DNA from: JANQQN01 sp964519665
GTDB taxonomy: Bacteria > Myxococcota > Kuafuiibacteriia > Kuafuiibacteriales > Kuafuiibacteriaceae
Length of the DNA stretch: 64,000 nucleotides
Direction of reading: 5' to 3'
Assembly (NCBI GenBank): GCA_964519665.1
Contig: CAZFIV010000023.1
Coordinates: 1-64,000 of the forward strand
Position numbers and translations under genes: made by a program. The notes beneath the pieces were generated by a model. That model made no database searches, was not told the origin of the DNA, and saw only the letters and a list, made by a program, of their open reading frames with translations. Position 1 is the stretch's first letter; the number at the start of each line of letters is the position of its first letter. Positions 46,803-56,252 of the stretch are shown here, one piece after another.

Positions 46803-48788
46803 TCATCCGTTTCGGATCAAGAGCGTGTAGGGCGTGCAGGTCGGCGCCGCGGAATGGTCTCGAAAGACCCGGATGATGTAGTCACTCGAGTCGTCTCGGC
46901 CGAAGGCACCGTCGCGGCGGTATTGGCGGTTAGGGGGGCAACTCTCGTTCTGAAAGAAGCACTCGTTGAGGTGCTCGTCGGTCTCGTGCCGGTACACGCA
47001 CAGACGGATCGAGGGGTCGGCGCTCTCCAGTGAGATCCGCACGTCGAAGTCGTCATCGAAAAACTCGGCGCCGTCGTAGGCGAAGAAGCGTAGGACGTCG
47101 CGGTCTTGGTCATCGGGGACGATGCCCTGGAACGTGGTCCGGTCGCCATCGTCTACCAACCGGCCTAGATATTTGGAGTCGACGCAAAAGGCGCCCGGGT
47201 CTTGGTCGATCTCGGCGCACTCACAGCCGTTGGCAGACCTGCCGTCCACGTCGTACCAGTTTTCGTCGCAGACGCCGATGGCGCAGACACCACCCGTGCA
47301 GCTCGCCGTCGCGTTGGCGACCGGGCAGCCGACCTCGCAGGAGGCGCCTTCGGCGGCCATCGCGACTTCTACCACCGGGGTGGCGGCGTCATTGGAGTCG
47401 ATGGCCAGAGTGCCCGCGAACGAGGCCGAGGCCTCAGCACGAAACTCGACTTGCAGCCCCGCCTGTTGGTTATGCTGAAGGGTCAGCGGCAGGTCGGGGA
47501 GCCCCCGAATCGCGAACAGGTTGGAGGAGCCGAGCACGTTGCGGATGCTCGAAACGACGAGGTCGCCGTAGCCCACATTGGTGATCTGGAGAGATCGAAC
47601 GACGGTCCACCCCTGGGGAACCGATCCGAAGTTGACCCGGCTCGGTTTGACCCGGATCTGCGGCTGAGCGATCAGCGCTTGGATGGGAACCCGGGCGCTC
47701 GGGGCCTCGGGGTCGTTCGTTTCGAACACGACGTCGCTCCGCACGGGCCCGCGCATGATGGCCTCGAGCGACAGGGACACGTCGATGGAGCGCAGAGCCG
47801 ATATCGACGCCGGTTCCAAGACGCCCGGGCCAAGCATGTTTACCGTCGCCATCCTGGGCACGGGATCGACGTGAACCGATCGAATGTCGAGGTCTTCGGC
47901 CCCCCCGTTGCTGATCGTGAGCGTGGCTTCGGCGCGTCCGCCGACCGGCAGCTCGCCGAAGTCGATGCCGGAAGCGGGTGAGAGTTCGAGCTTCGGTCGA
48001 CGGATCGACGTGGCCGCGAACGGGACCAACATGGGCAGCTCGAAGGCGCCGAACGCCTTGATGGTGATGAAGCCCTCGACAAATCGGCCGATGACCGGTT
48101 CGTAGGTGACGTTCACGTCCCACGCTGCCCCCGGCAAGATCGCGTGCGAGGGCTGGTTCTCGAACCGCACCTCGTCGGGGAAGTCGGCCGCTAGCGACTC
48201 GATCACGATACCGAGGTTGCCGAAACCTTCGTTGCGGAGGGTCAGCGGGAGCGTCCTTTGGGTGCCCAGGGGCACGGCGCCGAAAAAGAGCTCGGGCGGA
48301 TCGATCGTGAGGCGAGGTTCGCCGATGACTCGACGCACGAGGGGGACGACCAACTCATCCGCCGATATCCGGTCTACGTCGTCTTCGACCTGCGAGGCGT
48401 CGGCGTAGGCGATGAGCAGATCTACGTCACCGAGCCGCGGGTCACCGGTGGGAACGAAGGTGACCCGGACGTCGAAGGTTTGGGTCGGGGTGAGGATGAA
48501 CGGGGTGGTCGCCGTCGACACGAACGTGAAGTCGGTTCGCGTCGCCTCCGACAGAACGATGCGCTTCACGACCATGTCGCGGTCGCCCTGCACTTGAATG
48601 CGGGCGGTGAGCTGGTCGCGGCACCCTGGCTCGACGCACGTGAAGGTCAGCCACCGGGGGTCGCTGACGAGGCCCAGGGGTGGGGATTCGACGATCTCTC
48701 GGGCTGCGGGCGCGTCGCCGCAGGCGGACGTGACGAGAGCAGTGCAGGCGAGGGGGAGCACCAACCTACGGTTCGTCGAGCTTTTCAT
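46803..48788 (-). CDS. Choice-of-anchor-D (HYDIN/ASPM-like) lipoprotein
   Basis: This 661-residue protein has a lipoprotein signal ending at SAC (Cys23). About four Ig-like choice-of-anchor-D modules follow, seen as repeats of the type VxFGxVPxGxxxxxxLxIxNxG (LFFGAVPLGTQRTLPLTLRN, IDFGELPVGGRAEATLTISN, VNFGSVPQGWTVVRSLQITN). A Cys-rich EGF-like stretch (CEVGCPVAN, CTGGVCAIGVCDENW, CECAEID) links to a C-terminal beta-rich domain. It is likely surface-exposed. Its ATG overlaps the stop of the gene before it by 4 bases, giving a co-translated pair of related lipoproteins. The function is unknown. Confidence 0.8.
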   Translation of the reverse strand: MKSSTNRRLVLPLACTALVTSACGDAPAAREIVESPPLGLVSDPRWLTFTCVEPGCRDQLTARIQVQGDRDMVVKRIVLSEATRTDFTFVSTATTPFILTPTQTFDVRVTFVPTGDPRLGDVDLLIAYADASQVEDDVDRISADELVVPLVRRVIGEPRLTIDPPELFFGAVPLGTQRTLPLTLRNEGFGNLGIVIESLAADFPDEVRFENQPSHAILPGAAWDVNVTYEPVIGRFVEGFITIKAFGAFELPMLVPFAATSIRRPKLELSPASGIDFGELPVGGRAEATLTISNGGAEDLDIRSVHVDPVPRMATVNMLGPGVLEPASISALRSIDVSLSLEAIMRGPVRSDVVFETNDPEAPSARVPIQALIAQPQIRVKPSRVNFGSVPQGWTVVRSLQITNVGYGDLVVSSIRNVLGSSNLFAIRGLPDLPLTLQHNQQAGLQVEFRAEASASFAGTLAIDSNDAATPVVEVAMAAEGASCEVGCPVANATASCTGGVCAIGVCDENWYDVDGRSANGCECAEIDQDPGAFCVDSKYLGRLVDDGDRTTFQGIVPDDQDRDVLRFFAYDGAEFFDDDFDVRISLESADPSIRLCVYRHETDEHLNECFFQNESCPPNRQYRRDGAFGRDDSSDYIIRVFRDHSAAPTCTPYTLLIRNG

Positions 48789-50530
48789 GGGCGCACCGAG
48801 AATTGGCCGTTCTCGCGGATCAGGTCGGCCACGTAGAGGGTCTCGCTCTTTCGGCTCAAGGTGGCCGGGACTTCGGCCACCACGCTGCCGTTGACGTAAA
48901 TGGTGACGGTGGCGTTGGAGGCGGTTCGGTCAAAGCAGATGCCCTCGATGGCCGACGACACGTCATCGGCGCCGATGCCGAGGTTGCTGCCCCCGGACAG
49001 GTATACCACCAAGGCTTCGACCGAGATGCCGAGGACGGCCGCCACCAGGCCGGCGGGCACCGACGCGCAGTCTTCCTGATAGGTGAGCAGCACTCGATAG
49101 ACGCCGTCTTGCTGGGCGTTCGGCAGAACGATGCGCTCGGGCTCTTCTTTGGGGCCGAACGCGAGCCAGCTGGGGGTTCCGAACGCGTCCCAGTCGGGAT
49201 CGGGAAACTGCTTGTTGACGATCAGGCCGAAGGGACTCTCGACGGTCAGATCGACGTTTCGAAAGTCTTCGTCGAAGAAGCCGTCCTCCCCGTTTTCGAA
49301 GTTCATATCGATCTTGACGACCTGGGCGCCCGAGACCTCTTGGCCCTCGGCCGACACCTGAATAGTGACGGTCGGTCGGGCCGGGTCATTGCTCTCGAGG
49401 ATCAGCAGGCCCTCGATCGGCCCCGGGGACGTCGCGGTCACCAGGACCAACAGCTCGGCGAAGCGGCCGGCGGGGATCGGGGTGACGATCGGAGGTAACG
49501 CCGACAGGTCGGTGGTCAGGCCCGTACCGCTCCATCGGTACGTCAGCCGAAGCGGGGTGCCGCCTTCGTTGATGATGGTGAGCGGGAGCGCGGTGGTCTG
49601 GCCGAGCGGTACGAGGCCGAACTCGATCTGCTGCCTCGACACCGCGATCTTGGCCGGCGTCTTCGAGGAGCCCTCGAGAGGCACCCGCAAGACGCTCTGC
49701 GCTGGCTGATTGGTGAAGATGACCAGCTCGCCGGTGTGCGCCGCGACCTCTTGGGGCCGGTAGCGCAGGCGCACGGTCAGCTTTTCGTCGGTGTCCGCGG
49801 TCAGCGGATGCAGGCCCACCGGCGCCCCGGCGAGGTCGTCGAGGGCCGACGCTACCGAGAAGGCGGACGCAGAGGGGCTCTCGATGACGATCCGACGAAC
49901 TTCGAGCGGAGCGATGCCTGTGCCCCGGTTGCGGATGTCGAGGGTGCGGGTGACGGAGCGCCCGACGGGGATGAAATCGAAGTCGACTCGGTCCGGGGTG
50001 ATCGCGGCGGCGGGCACGCCATTGAAGTGGGCCCGAACCGGTATCCGGATCTCGCCGAACTCGCTGTCATCCGAAAGGAGCCGGAGGACATCCTGGAAGG
50101 TTCCGGTGCCCTCGGGCGTGAAGAAGACGCTCAAAGCGTGGTCCCGAAACGGAAACAACTCGATCGGGAAGCGCTCGGGAGTGCAGAACGGGCATTCGAA
50201 GGGGCTTTCGGCTCCTCGCTCGAAGTCGGCCTCGAACACGGTCACCGTGCAGTTCCCGATATTGCGCAGCAGGAGCTGCTGCTGGTTGATGCCGGCTCCG
50301 GCAAAGCCGAAGTCGATCCGAGCCGGGCTCGGCTGCAGGATGGCCAGGCCGCCCTCGACCTGCTGGCACAAGATGGCTTCGCGAGGTAGGCACTCCCCTT
50401 GCTCGCAAGCGAACCCTGACCCGCACTCGATGTCGTCCGAACATCGCGCCTTGACGATGATCGTGGGCTCTTGCCGGCACGCCGCGGCGCCCAACAGCGC
50501 GCATGCGATGGTATAGGCTGCATATTGCAT
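48785..50530 (-). CDS. Choice-of-anchor-D lipoprotein with Cys-rich N-terminus
   Basis: This 581-residue protein has a signal peptide ending at AAAC (Cys18). A short Cys-rich module (ARCSDDIECGSGFACEQGEC) follows, then three or more Ig-like modules (IDFGFAGAGINQQQLLLRN, VDFDFIPVGRSVTRTLDIRN, IEFGLVPLGQTTALPLTIIN). The C-terminal 180 residues form another beta-rich domain. It is the first gene of a two-gene operon with 46803 and is divergent from the OmpA gene. It is probably a cell-surface adhesion or structural protein, but nothing specific is shown. Confidence 0.8.
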   Translation of the reverse strand: MQYAAYTIACALLGAAACRQEPTIIVKARCSDDIECGSGFACEQGECLPREAILCQQVEGGLAILQPSPARIDFGFAGAGINQQQLLLRNIGNCTVTVFEADFERGAESPFECPFCTPERFPIELFPFRDHALSVFFTPEGTGTFQDVLRLLSDDSEFGEIRIPVRAHFNGVPAAAITPDRVDFDFIPVGRSVTRTLDIRNRGTGIAPLEVRRIVIESPSASAFSVASALDDLAGAPVGLHPLTADTDEKLTVRLRYRPQEVAAHTGELVIFTNQPAQSVLRVPLEGSSKTPAKIAVSRQQIEFGLVPLGQTTALPLTIINEGGTPLRLTYRWSGTGLTTDLSALPPIVTPIPAGRFAELLVLVTATSPGPIEGLLILESNDPARPTVTIQVSAEGQEVSGAQVVKIDMNFENGEDGFFDEDFRNVDLTVESPFGLIVNKQFPDPDWDAFGTPSWLAFGPKEEPERIVLPNAQQDGVYRVLLTYQEDCASVPAGLVAAVLGISVEALVVYLSGGSNLGIGADDVSSAIEGICFDRTASNATVTIYVNGSVVAEVPATLSRKSETLYVADLIRENGQFSVRP

Positions 50531-50668
50531 GAAGCTCTCGACCCTGACCGCCTGGCCACCGGTTGCCTAGTCGACGATCGGCCCATGCAAACCGGTTGAC
50601 TGCTGACCCACCGCGTTGTCTCACGGCGGCGGGTGGAGAGCGCTCCGCCCACGGGAGGAGAAGATCCA

Positions 50669-51352
50669 ATGCACAAGCGAGTTTATTCGAGCGTAGCGGC
50701 TGTAGCGATGTTGACGACTTCGGTGGGTTGCGGGCTGAGCAACACCACCAAGGGCGGCCTGATCGGCGGCGCGGGCGGCGCGGCCGTCGGCGCCGGTATC
50801 GGGGCTGCGATTTCCAAGGACGCGAAGGGCGCCGCCATCGGCGCGATCATCGGTGCGGCCGTCGGCGGCACCGCGGGTGCTCTCATCGGCAACGCGATGG
50901 ACGCCCGGGCCGAAGAGATTCAGAAGGATCTCGAAGGCGCCAAGGTCGAGCGGGTGGGCGAAGGCATCCTCGTGACCTTCGACTCCGGCATCCTGTTCGA
51001 TGTCGGCAAGACCGACCTCAAGCCGGCTGCGAAGGCCAATATCGAGCAGCTCACCGAGGTGCTGAAGAAGTACGAAGACACCGACGTGGTGATCGTCGGC
51101 CACACCGATAGCAGCGGCGGCGAGACCCTCAACAAGCAGCTCTCCGAGCAGCGAGCACAGGCCGTGGCCGACTACGCGGCCTCGCACGGAATCGACGCGA
51201 AGCGGATCAAGATCGTGGGTGAAGGCGAAACCGCCCCCGTCGCCGACAACGAAAGCGACATGGGTCGCGCCGCGAACCGCCGGGTCGAAGTCGCGATCTT
51301 CGCCAACGAAGATCTGCGCGAGCACGCCGAAGAGAAGCTCCAGCAGCAGTGA
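50669..51352 (+). CDS. OmpA-family lipoprotein with glycine-zipper region
   Basis: This 227-residue protein has a lipoprotein signal ending in SVGC (Cys21). It is followed by a Gly/Ala-rich glycine-zipper stretch (GGLIGGAGGAAVGAGIGAAI and a repeat) that may insert in the membrane. The C-terminal OmpA domain binds peptidoglycan: FDSGILFDVGKTDL, VVIVGHTDSSGGETLNKQLS, RAANRRVEVAI. It tethers the outer membrane to the wall. GGGAGGAG lies 8 bases before ATG 50669, a strong ribosome-binding site. Confidence 0.93.
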   Translation: MHKRVYSSVAAVAMLTTSVGCGLSNTTKGGLIGGAGGAAVGAGIGAAISKDAKGAAIGAIIGAAVGGTAGALIGNAMDARAEEIQKDLEGAKVERVGEGILVTFDSGILFDVGKTDLKPAAKANIEQLTEVLKKYEDTDVVIVGHTDSSGGETLNKQLSEQRAQAVADYAASHGIDAKRIKIVGEGETAPVADNESDMGRAANRRVEVAIFANEDLREHAEEKLQQQ

Positions 51353-51379
51353 TCGGCGCTTCGCCAGGGTCTCCGGGCA

Positions 51380-52399
51380 TCACGGTTCGCGCACGACCCT
51401 GAAGAGCTGGCGCGCGTACTCGTCGGCTGGGTGTTCGGCGAGGTACGCGCGCAGCACCCGTTCGGCCCGCGGCCGCTGGCCGATCTTCACCAAGAATCGA
51501 GCCCAGTAGAGTCGCGCGATCCGGGCTGATTCGTCTCGACCTTCGGCGGCCTGTGCGTAGAGCGCCTCGGCGCGCGCCCAGGCCCCTCGGTCTTCGGCGA
51601 GCTGGCCGGCTCGCAACAAGACCGCGGGACTGGCTTCGCCCCGGCTGATCAGGCGTTCGAAGGCGCGTTCGGCGGCTCGAGGATCGTCTTCGGCGAGCGC
51701 GATTCGAGCTTCGAGCAGGGACAGCGATCGGTCGCGTTCAGCCGGCGGCACGTTGTCGAGCCATCGGCGGGCGAGCGTCGGGTCGCCGGCAGCTTCGGCG
51801 ACCCGCACTGCGAGTCGAATGAACTTGGGGTCTTTCGAAAGCTCCGGGTGGGTGAGCGCGTCTCGGATCAGATCGACCGCCGTCTCGAAGTGTTCGGCCA
51901 AGAACTGCGCGCGCACGTGCTTTTCGAACAACAGCCGGTCATCGGGGACCGCGAGGTGGGCGGCCTCCAGCACCGCGCGGCGTTCCGCGTCGCCCGAGCC
52001 CTCGAGCGCCGCGGCGGCCCACTGGCGCCAGGCGATCGGATCGGTCGGGTCGTCGGCGATCACGCTCTTCGCCGCCGCTGCGGCTTCCGACCACTGCCGG
52101 CGAGCGACCAACACCGCCAAATCGAGCCGGCGGAACCGAACGTCGTCGGGATATCGAAGCAAACCGCGCTCGGACAATAGCCGAGCGCGCCGCACGTCAC
52201 CCGCCTCGAGCACCGCTCGGGTCAAGAGGACGAGCGGGTCGGCGGCCGCGGTGTCGGGGTCGACGAGCGGCGTCAGCAATCGAGCCGCCTGCTTCCATTG
52301 GCCATCGGCCGCGAGGGTCTGGGCCTCAGCGAAAGTCTGGGCGTCGGACTCCGGCGCGCCGGCCAGGATCAAGGCGAAGATCAACGACGAGGCCGCCAT
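51380..52399 (-). CDS. TPR-repeat periplasmic protein of the TonB2-like operon
   Basis: This 339-residue protein has a signal peptide (SSLIFALILAGAPESDAQ) followed almost entirely by helical TPR-like repeats (WKQAARLLTPL, RRARLLSERGLLRYP, WSEAAAAAKSVI, RAERVLRAYLAEHP). It is last in the operon and its start overlaps the tonB stop by 19 bases. A TPR gene in the same position is found in Vibrio TonB2-type clusters. It probably serves as an assembly or contact protein; the exact role is unknown. Confidence 0.8.
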   Translation of the reverse strand: MAASSLIFALILAGAPESDAQTFAEAQTLAADGQWKQAARLLTPLVDPDTAAADPLVLLTRAVLEAGDVRRARLLSERGLLRYPDDVRFRRLDLAVLVARRQWSEAAAAAKSVIADDPTDPIAWRQWAAAALEGSGDAERRAVLEAAHLAVPDDRLLFEKHVRAQFLAEHFETAVDLIRDALTHPELSKDPKFIRLAVRVAEAAGDPTLARRWLDNVPPAERDRSLSLLEARIALAEDDPRAAERAFERLISRGEASPAVLLRAGQLAEDRGAWARAEALYAQAAEGRDESARIARLYWARFLVKIGQRPRAERVLRAYLAEHPADEYARQLFRVVREP

Positions 52400-53115
52400 T
52401 TTAACTCCAATCGGGTCTGGCCGGGCACCGGCCGTCCTCCGCGTCGAGCGGGAGAAAACGTGAATCGGGTCGCGGCTTCGACCGCCGCCCGGTCGAATAG
52501 GCCTTGGGGCTCGCTCGACAGGACCTGAGCGCTGACCACGCGGCCCGTGGCGTCGACCTTGACCCGGACGATGGAACGGCCGCCGAGGCCGCGTCGCCGT
52601 GCCGACTCGGGGTAGAAGCGAGTGAGGTCGGGCGGCACGGTGAGCTGGGGCGGCTCATCCGCCGCGGCATCGGGCGCTCCGATCGATTCGGCGGCAGGCT
52701 CGAACGTGAAGTCGCCCAAGCCGACGTCGTCCAGGCCGTCGGAGAGCAGGTTGGCCAGGCCCAGACTGTCGGGCAGGGCCGGCAGCTCGATGGAGGGCAT
52801 GAGCGGCCGCGCCGGAAGGACCGGGTTGGCGCGACCGGCTGACGCCGGAACGCGGGCATCGGTCGGGGGGGGCGGAGGCGGCTTGACGACCGAGGGGCGG
52901 ACCCGGTGCGGTTCGTGGTCGTCGTCCGGGATTGTGGTCTTGTCGAGCTGGGCCAACGAATAGATGACCGCCGCGTTGAGGGCGGCGCTCAAGATCAAGC
53001 CGCCCCCGTACCGGAGGAACGCGTGCCCCGGGGCGCCGATGGTCGCGCGAACGGGAGCCGGCTCGGAGGCCGGCCAGTGGACCGTCTTCGCCGCCGCTGC
53101 TGCCTCGCGGTTCAT
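52381..53115 (-). CDS. tonB: TonB energy-transducer protein
   Basis: This 244-residue protein has a single N-terminal transmembrane helix (GGGLILSAALNAAVIYSLAQ) after a 40-residue cytoplasmic start. A Pro-rich periplasmic spacer (VVKPPPPPPTDARVP) follows. The TonB C-terminal domain has FYPESARRRGLGGRSIVRVK, VDATGRVVSAQVL and AAVEAATRFTFSPARRGG. It passes proton-motive energy to outer-membrane receptors. The ATG at 53115 overlaps the exbD stop (ATGA); the longer in-frame start at 53169 lies within exbD. Confidence 0.9.
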   Translation of the reverse strand: MNREAAAAAKTVHWPASEPAPVRATIGAPGHAFLRYGGGLILSAALNAAVIYSLAQLDKTTIPDDDHEPHRVRPSVVKPPPPPPTDARVPASAGRANPVLPARPLMPSIELPALPDSLGLANLLSDGLDDVGLGDFTFEPAAESIGAPDAAADEPPQLTVPPDLTRFYPESARRRGLGGRSIVRVKVDATGRVVSAQVLSSEPQGLFDRAAVEAATRFTFSPARRGGRPVPGQTRLELKWRPRR

Positions 53116-53528
53116 CGTGTCGTCTCCATCGCCGCGACATCGACGTGTTCGGCCCCCGCTAGACGGCACGTGTCCAGCACTTCGAGCAGTAGGTGGGTGG
53201 GCACCTCGCGGTCGGCCTGGATGAGAATGCGGCGCTTGCCGGTCTCGGCGAGGGCGGCTGCGACCCCGCGAATGGAATCGGGGGGGATAATGCGGCCCCG
53301 CAAGTGAACCGCCCCCGACGGCTCGACGGAGACGATCAGGTACCCCTCGTCCACCGGTTCGGCCAGGGTGCTGCTGGGACGCGCGATCTCGACCCCGGTC
53401 TCCCGAACGAAGCTGGTGGTGACCATGAAGAAGATCAACAGGATGAACACCATGTCGATCAGCGGAGCCATGTCGATCGTCGCCTGCCGCCGACCGCTGC
53501 CGCGCCCGAGAATTCGCCGGCCGCTCAC
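53112..53528 (-). CDS. exbD: ExbD biopolymer transport protein
   Basis: This 138-residue protein has a short cytoplasmic N-terminus and one transmembrane helix with the essential proton-carrying Asp in MAPLIDMVFILLIFFMVTTS. A periplasmic domain follows, including RILIQADREVPTHLLLEVLD. It works with ExbB as the proton-driven motor. It starts with GTG 53528 inside the exbB stop (GTGA), and the stop overlaps tonB, so all three are translationally coupled. Confidence 0.92.
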   Translation of the reverse strand: MSGRRILGRGSGRRQATIDMAPLIDMVFILLIFFMVTTSFVRETGVEIARPSSTLAEPVDEGYLIVSVEPSGAVHLRGRIIPPDSIRGVAAALAETGKRRILIQADREVPTHLLLEVLDTCRLAGAEHVDVAAMETTR

Positions 53529-53959
53529 GGGAGCTCCTCCGGGCCGCCCGTCGCCGGGTTCGGCTTTGCCGCGAGCGAAGCCGCCTTGGCCATCCCGGCC
53601 AACACCCGCTCGATGAGCACGGCGGGCGCCGCGAGGGCCATGCCGTACTGGGTCGTCCGAAGGGCGTGGCCGATCCCGACCCCGACCTCGCTGACCAGCG
53701 CTTCGTCGACCAACGACTCGAACGACTGAATGAGGCCGCTCACCGTGCCGAGAAGGCCGAGCAGCGGAGCGGCTCCGATCAGGGCCCGGATCAACGTAAA
53801 GCTCTCCTCGCCGAGGGGCTCGGCCGTCGGGGCGCTCCATCTGAAGCGAACCAGCCGCGTGGCTCGCTCGAAAAGCAGGGTGTAGAGCAGGATGCCGACC
53901 GCGAGCAGGGCCGGCATCACGGGGCCGCCGCTGACGAACCACGAGATCGCTTCAGCCAT
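53525..53959 (-). CDS. exbB: ExbB/MotA/TolQ proton-channel protein (short)
   Basis: This 144-residue protein is a minimal ExbB-type channel: an N-terminal helix VMPALLAVGILLYTLLFERA and the signature helices LIGAAPLLGLLGTVSGLIQS and ALRTTQYGMALAAPAVLIE. It corresponds to the short ExbB2 of Vibrio TonB2 systems. AGGAGG lies 5 bases before ATG 53959, which shares a base with the previous stop (TGATG). Confidence 0.92.
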   Translation of the reverse strand: MAEAISWFVSGGPVMPALLAVGILLYTLLFERATRLVRFRWSAPTAEPLGEESFTLIRALIGAAPLLGLLGTVSGLIQSFESLVDEALVSEVGVGIGHALRTTQYGMALAAPAVLIERVLAGMAKAASLAAKPNPATGGPEELP

Positions 53960-55362
53960 CAAACCTCCTCGGGGCCGTCGAGACTCAGCAGAGCGGTGCG
54001 AGCCTCTTCGAGGAGCGCCTGCCGCCGGGCGACCGCTCGGCTGACCCACGCGTGGGCCAGCAGCGCCGGGACGGCGACGATCAAGCCGAGCTGGGTGGTG
54101 ATCAGCGCGACCGAGATCCCGCCCGACAACAGGCGTGGATTGCCGGTGCCGAACATCGAGATCACGTCGAACGTGGTGATCATTCCGGTCACCGTGCCCA
54201 GCAGGCCCAACAGGGGCGCAAGCCCGGCCACCGCGCCCAACAGATTGACGCCCCGCTCGAGGGTCGGTTCTTCCCGCAGGAGGGCGGTCTCGAGCGCCTG
54301 TTCGCGTTGGGGTCGCGGTTCGGACAGCGTGTCGATGCCCGCGTGCAGGATACGGTCGAGGTCGGTGGTGGTCGGCGACACGATCGCCGAGGCGGCCGAG
54401 CGGTCGTCTCGACGCAGGGCCGCCATGACCTCTGGGATCCGGTTGGGCCGCGGAGCGCGCAGCACGAAGAACCACCAACGTTCGATAAACAGGAGGAGCC
54501 CGAGCAACCCTGCGGCCAAGATCGGCCATACGAAGAATCCGCCGGCTTGGATGCCCCCATTGGACTGGCTCGGGGCCTCGGCGGCGATCCGGGTGAGCGC
54601 CCCGTCGACGTCGAACGGTATCCGTCCGCTCTTGCCGGGTTCGGCTCCGCGTAGGGCACTGATCGCGGCGGGCGACAGGGCCGGCCCCACGACGATCGGC
54701 GGCGCCTTTGGCACCCCGTTCAGCGCATCGTTCGGCACGTCGCTGCCCGTTGGGTTGGGCGTTTCGCGCAGGAAGCCCGTGTGTCCGTCGTCTTCGGCGA
54801 CCGCTAGAGCGGTCGCCTTGCCGACCCGCAGAATCCGGGCGGGGCGGGCCCGACCGTCGCGACCGAGGACCGGTCCTTCGTCGATATGGATATGGGTGTC
54901 GTGCTCGAGGGTGCGCAGCCGCGCATCGACCCGTGATTCGACGCCTCGAAGGAAGGCCTCCGGATCGTCCTGCTCTTCTTCTTCTCTCGCGGGGGCGTCC
55001 CAATCGGCAGCCTGACCCAACAGGCGCGAAAGGGCCATCGCCCGCTGCCGGGCCCGGGCTCGGGCGGTGGCGCCTTCGAGGCGGAGCCGCTCGGCTGCTT
55101 GCAAGCGCTCCTTCGCATCGGCCGCGGACCGTTCAGAGTCCGCCAGGCGCGCGTAGGCTTCCTGCAGGGCGCGTGTCAGCTTGGCCCGTTCGGATAGGCG
55201 CGACCGTCGGTTTTGGCCGAGGGTCGATTCCGCCTGGGCTCGCCGGTCTCGCGCGGCTTTCAAGAGGCGGGCCGAAGCATCGTCGTTCGATGTGTCCTGC
55301 GCTCGTCCAGTGGCCGGAAGCACGACGAGGGCCGCGATGAGCGCAATCGTTCGCGGGCTCAT
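53959..55362 (-). CDS. TtpC-like ExbB proton channel with large periplasmic coiled-coil domain
   Basis: This 467-residue protein has a signal peptide (to about 22). A long periplasmic helical region (about 30-130) and a linker follow. The MotA/TolQ/ExbB channel starts near 275 (FVWPILAAGLLGLLLFIERW). The channel signature AVAGLAPLLGLLGTVTGMIT is followed by GISVALITTQLGLIVAVPAL. This is the architecture of Vibrio TtpC, which TonB2 systems need in addition to ExbB2/ExbD2. Its start overlaps the DUF3450 stop (ATGA at 55359). Confidence 0.88.
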   Translation of the reverse strand: MSPRTIALIAALVVLPATGRAQDTSNDDASARLLKAARDRRAQAESTLGQNRRSRLSERAKLTRALQEAYARLADSERSAADAKERLQAAERLRLEGATARARARQRAMALSRLLGQAADWDAPAREEEEQDDPEAFLRGVESRVDARLRTLEHDTHIHIDEGPVLGRDGRARPARILRVGKATALAVAEDDGHTGFLRETPNPTGSDVPNDALNGVPKAPPIVVGPALSPAAISALRGAEPGKSGRIPFDVDGALTRIAAEAPSQSNGGIQAGGFFVWPILAAGLLGLLLFIERWWFFVLRAPRPNRIPEVMAALRRDDRSAASAIVSPTTTDLDRILHAGIDTLSEPRPQREQALETALLREEPTLERGVNLLGAVAGLAPLLGLLGTVTGMITTFDVISMFGTGNPRLLSGGISVALITTQLGLIVAVPALLAHAWVSRAVARRQALLEEARTALLSLDGPEEV

Positions 55363-56120
55363 GGGGTGCTCCCAGTGCTGGTGCGCGCGAAGCGGACCGG
55401 CAGGATGGTGATCTCGGGGGCTCGGCGCCCCTTGGCGATGGCGCTCGCGCGCCGAATCGCGTCGAGGGCGGTCGGATCGTCGAGCTTGTGCAATCGGAGT
55501 TGCCCATCGGTCATGCTGGCTTCTCCGCCCTCGGTGCCGTCAAGGGTTTGCCACCAGGCGGCGACGCCGCCCAGCCGCATCACTTCGACCGACCGGGGTT
55601 CGCCGTCGAGCCAGCCCGGCGCGATGGACACCGCGACCGTGGAGACCCCTCGCTCCGCCTTTTCGAGTCGGTGCAGGGCATCGTCGAGGATATCGCGAGG
55701 CTCCGCGCGGCGGGGCCCGCGCGGCGGAATCAAGCCCGGCGGGACACTGCGGGCGAGTGAATCGAGGGCTCCGTGAATACGTTGGGCTACGACCACGGCT
55801 CCGGTTTCGAGGGCCGCGTCAGGTACGACCGGCGCCGACGACTGCAGCTCTTGCAGCTTGGCCTGCGCCTTTCGCCGCTCGCCTTTCGCGGCCGTGATCC
55901 GTTCGCCGACAGTGCTCAAGAGGAGCTCGAGCCTGGCCTTTTCTTCTTCCCAGGCTTGGGTCTCGGCCGTATCGGTCTGACGAAGTTGGTCCGTAGCTCG
56001 GAGCACTTCGAGCAGCTCGTCGGCGGGGTTGGCGTGAGCGGGGGGCGCCCACGAGAGAATGAGCGCGAGGGATGTGGTCCCCGTGAGGGCCATCCAGCGA
56101 CCGGTCGAGGTCGCCGTCAT
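55359..56120 (-). CDS. DUF3450 family periplasmic coiled-coil protein
   Basis: This 253-residue protein has a signal peptide (TGTTSLALILSWAPPAHA) from ATG 56120. A coiled coil (WEEEKARLELLLSTVGERIT, AAKGERRKAQAKLQEL) and a beta-rich end with GGVAAWWQTLDG follow. DUF3450 proteins are encoded directly before ttpC in TonB2 clusters, as here. The in-frame ATG at 56246 would place 42 unrelated residues before the signal peptide and is less likely. It is probably an accessory of the TtpC/ExbB complex. Confidence 0.82.
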   Translation of the reverse strand: MTATSTGRWMALTGTTSLALILSWAPPAHANPADELLEVLRATDQLRQTDTAETQAWEEEKARLELLLSTVGERITAAKGERRKAQAKLQELQSSAPVVPDAALETGAVVVAQRIHGALDSLARSVPPGLIPPRGPRRAEPRDILDDALHRLEKAERGVSTVAVSIAPGWLDGEPRSVEVMRLGGVAAWWQTLDGTEGGEASMTDGQLRLHKLDDPTALDAIRRASAIAKGRRAPEITILPVRFARTSTGSTP

Positions 56121-56252
56121 CCGTCGGTTCTGGAGCCCGACCTGGCGCAACCCGGGTTGGCGAAACCGGGATGGGTTCCGGCCTTGCGGATGGTCGCCGG
56201 TAGGGGCGACCAGGAAAGATGACGGCGACGCTCGACGTGTGGTCATGGCAGG

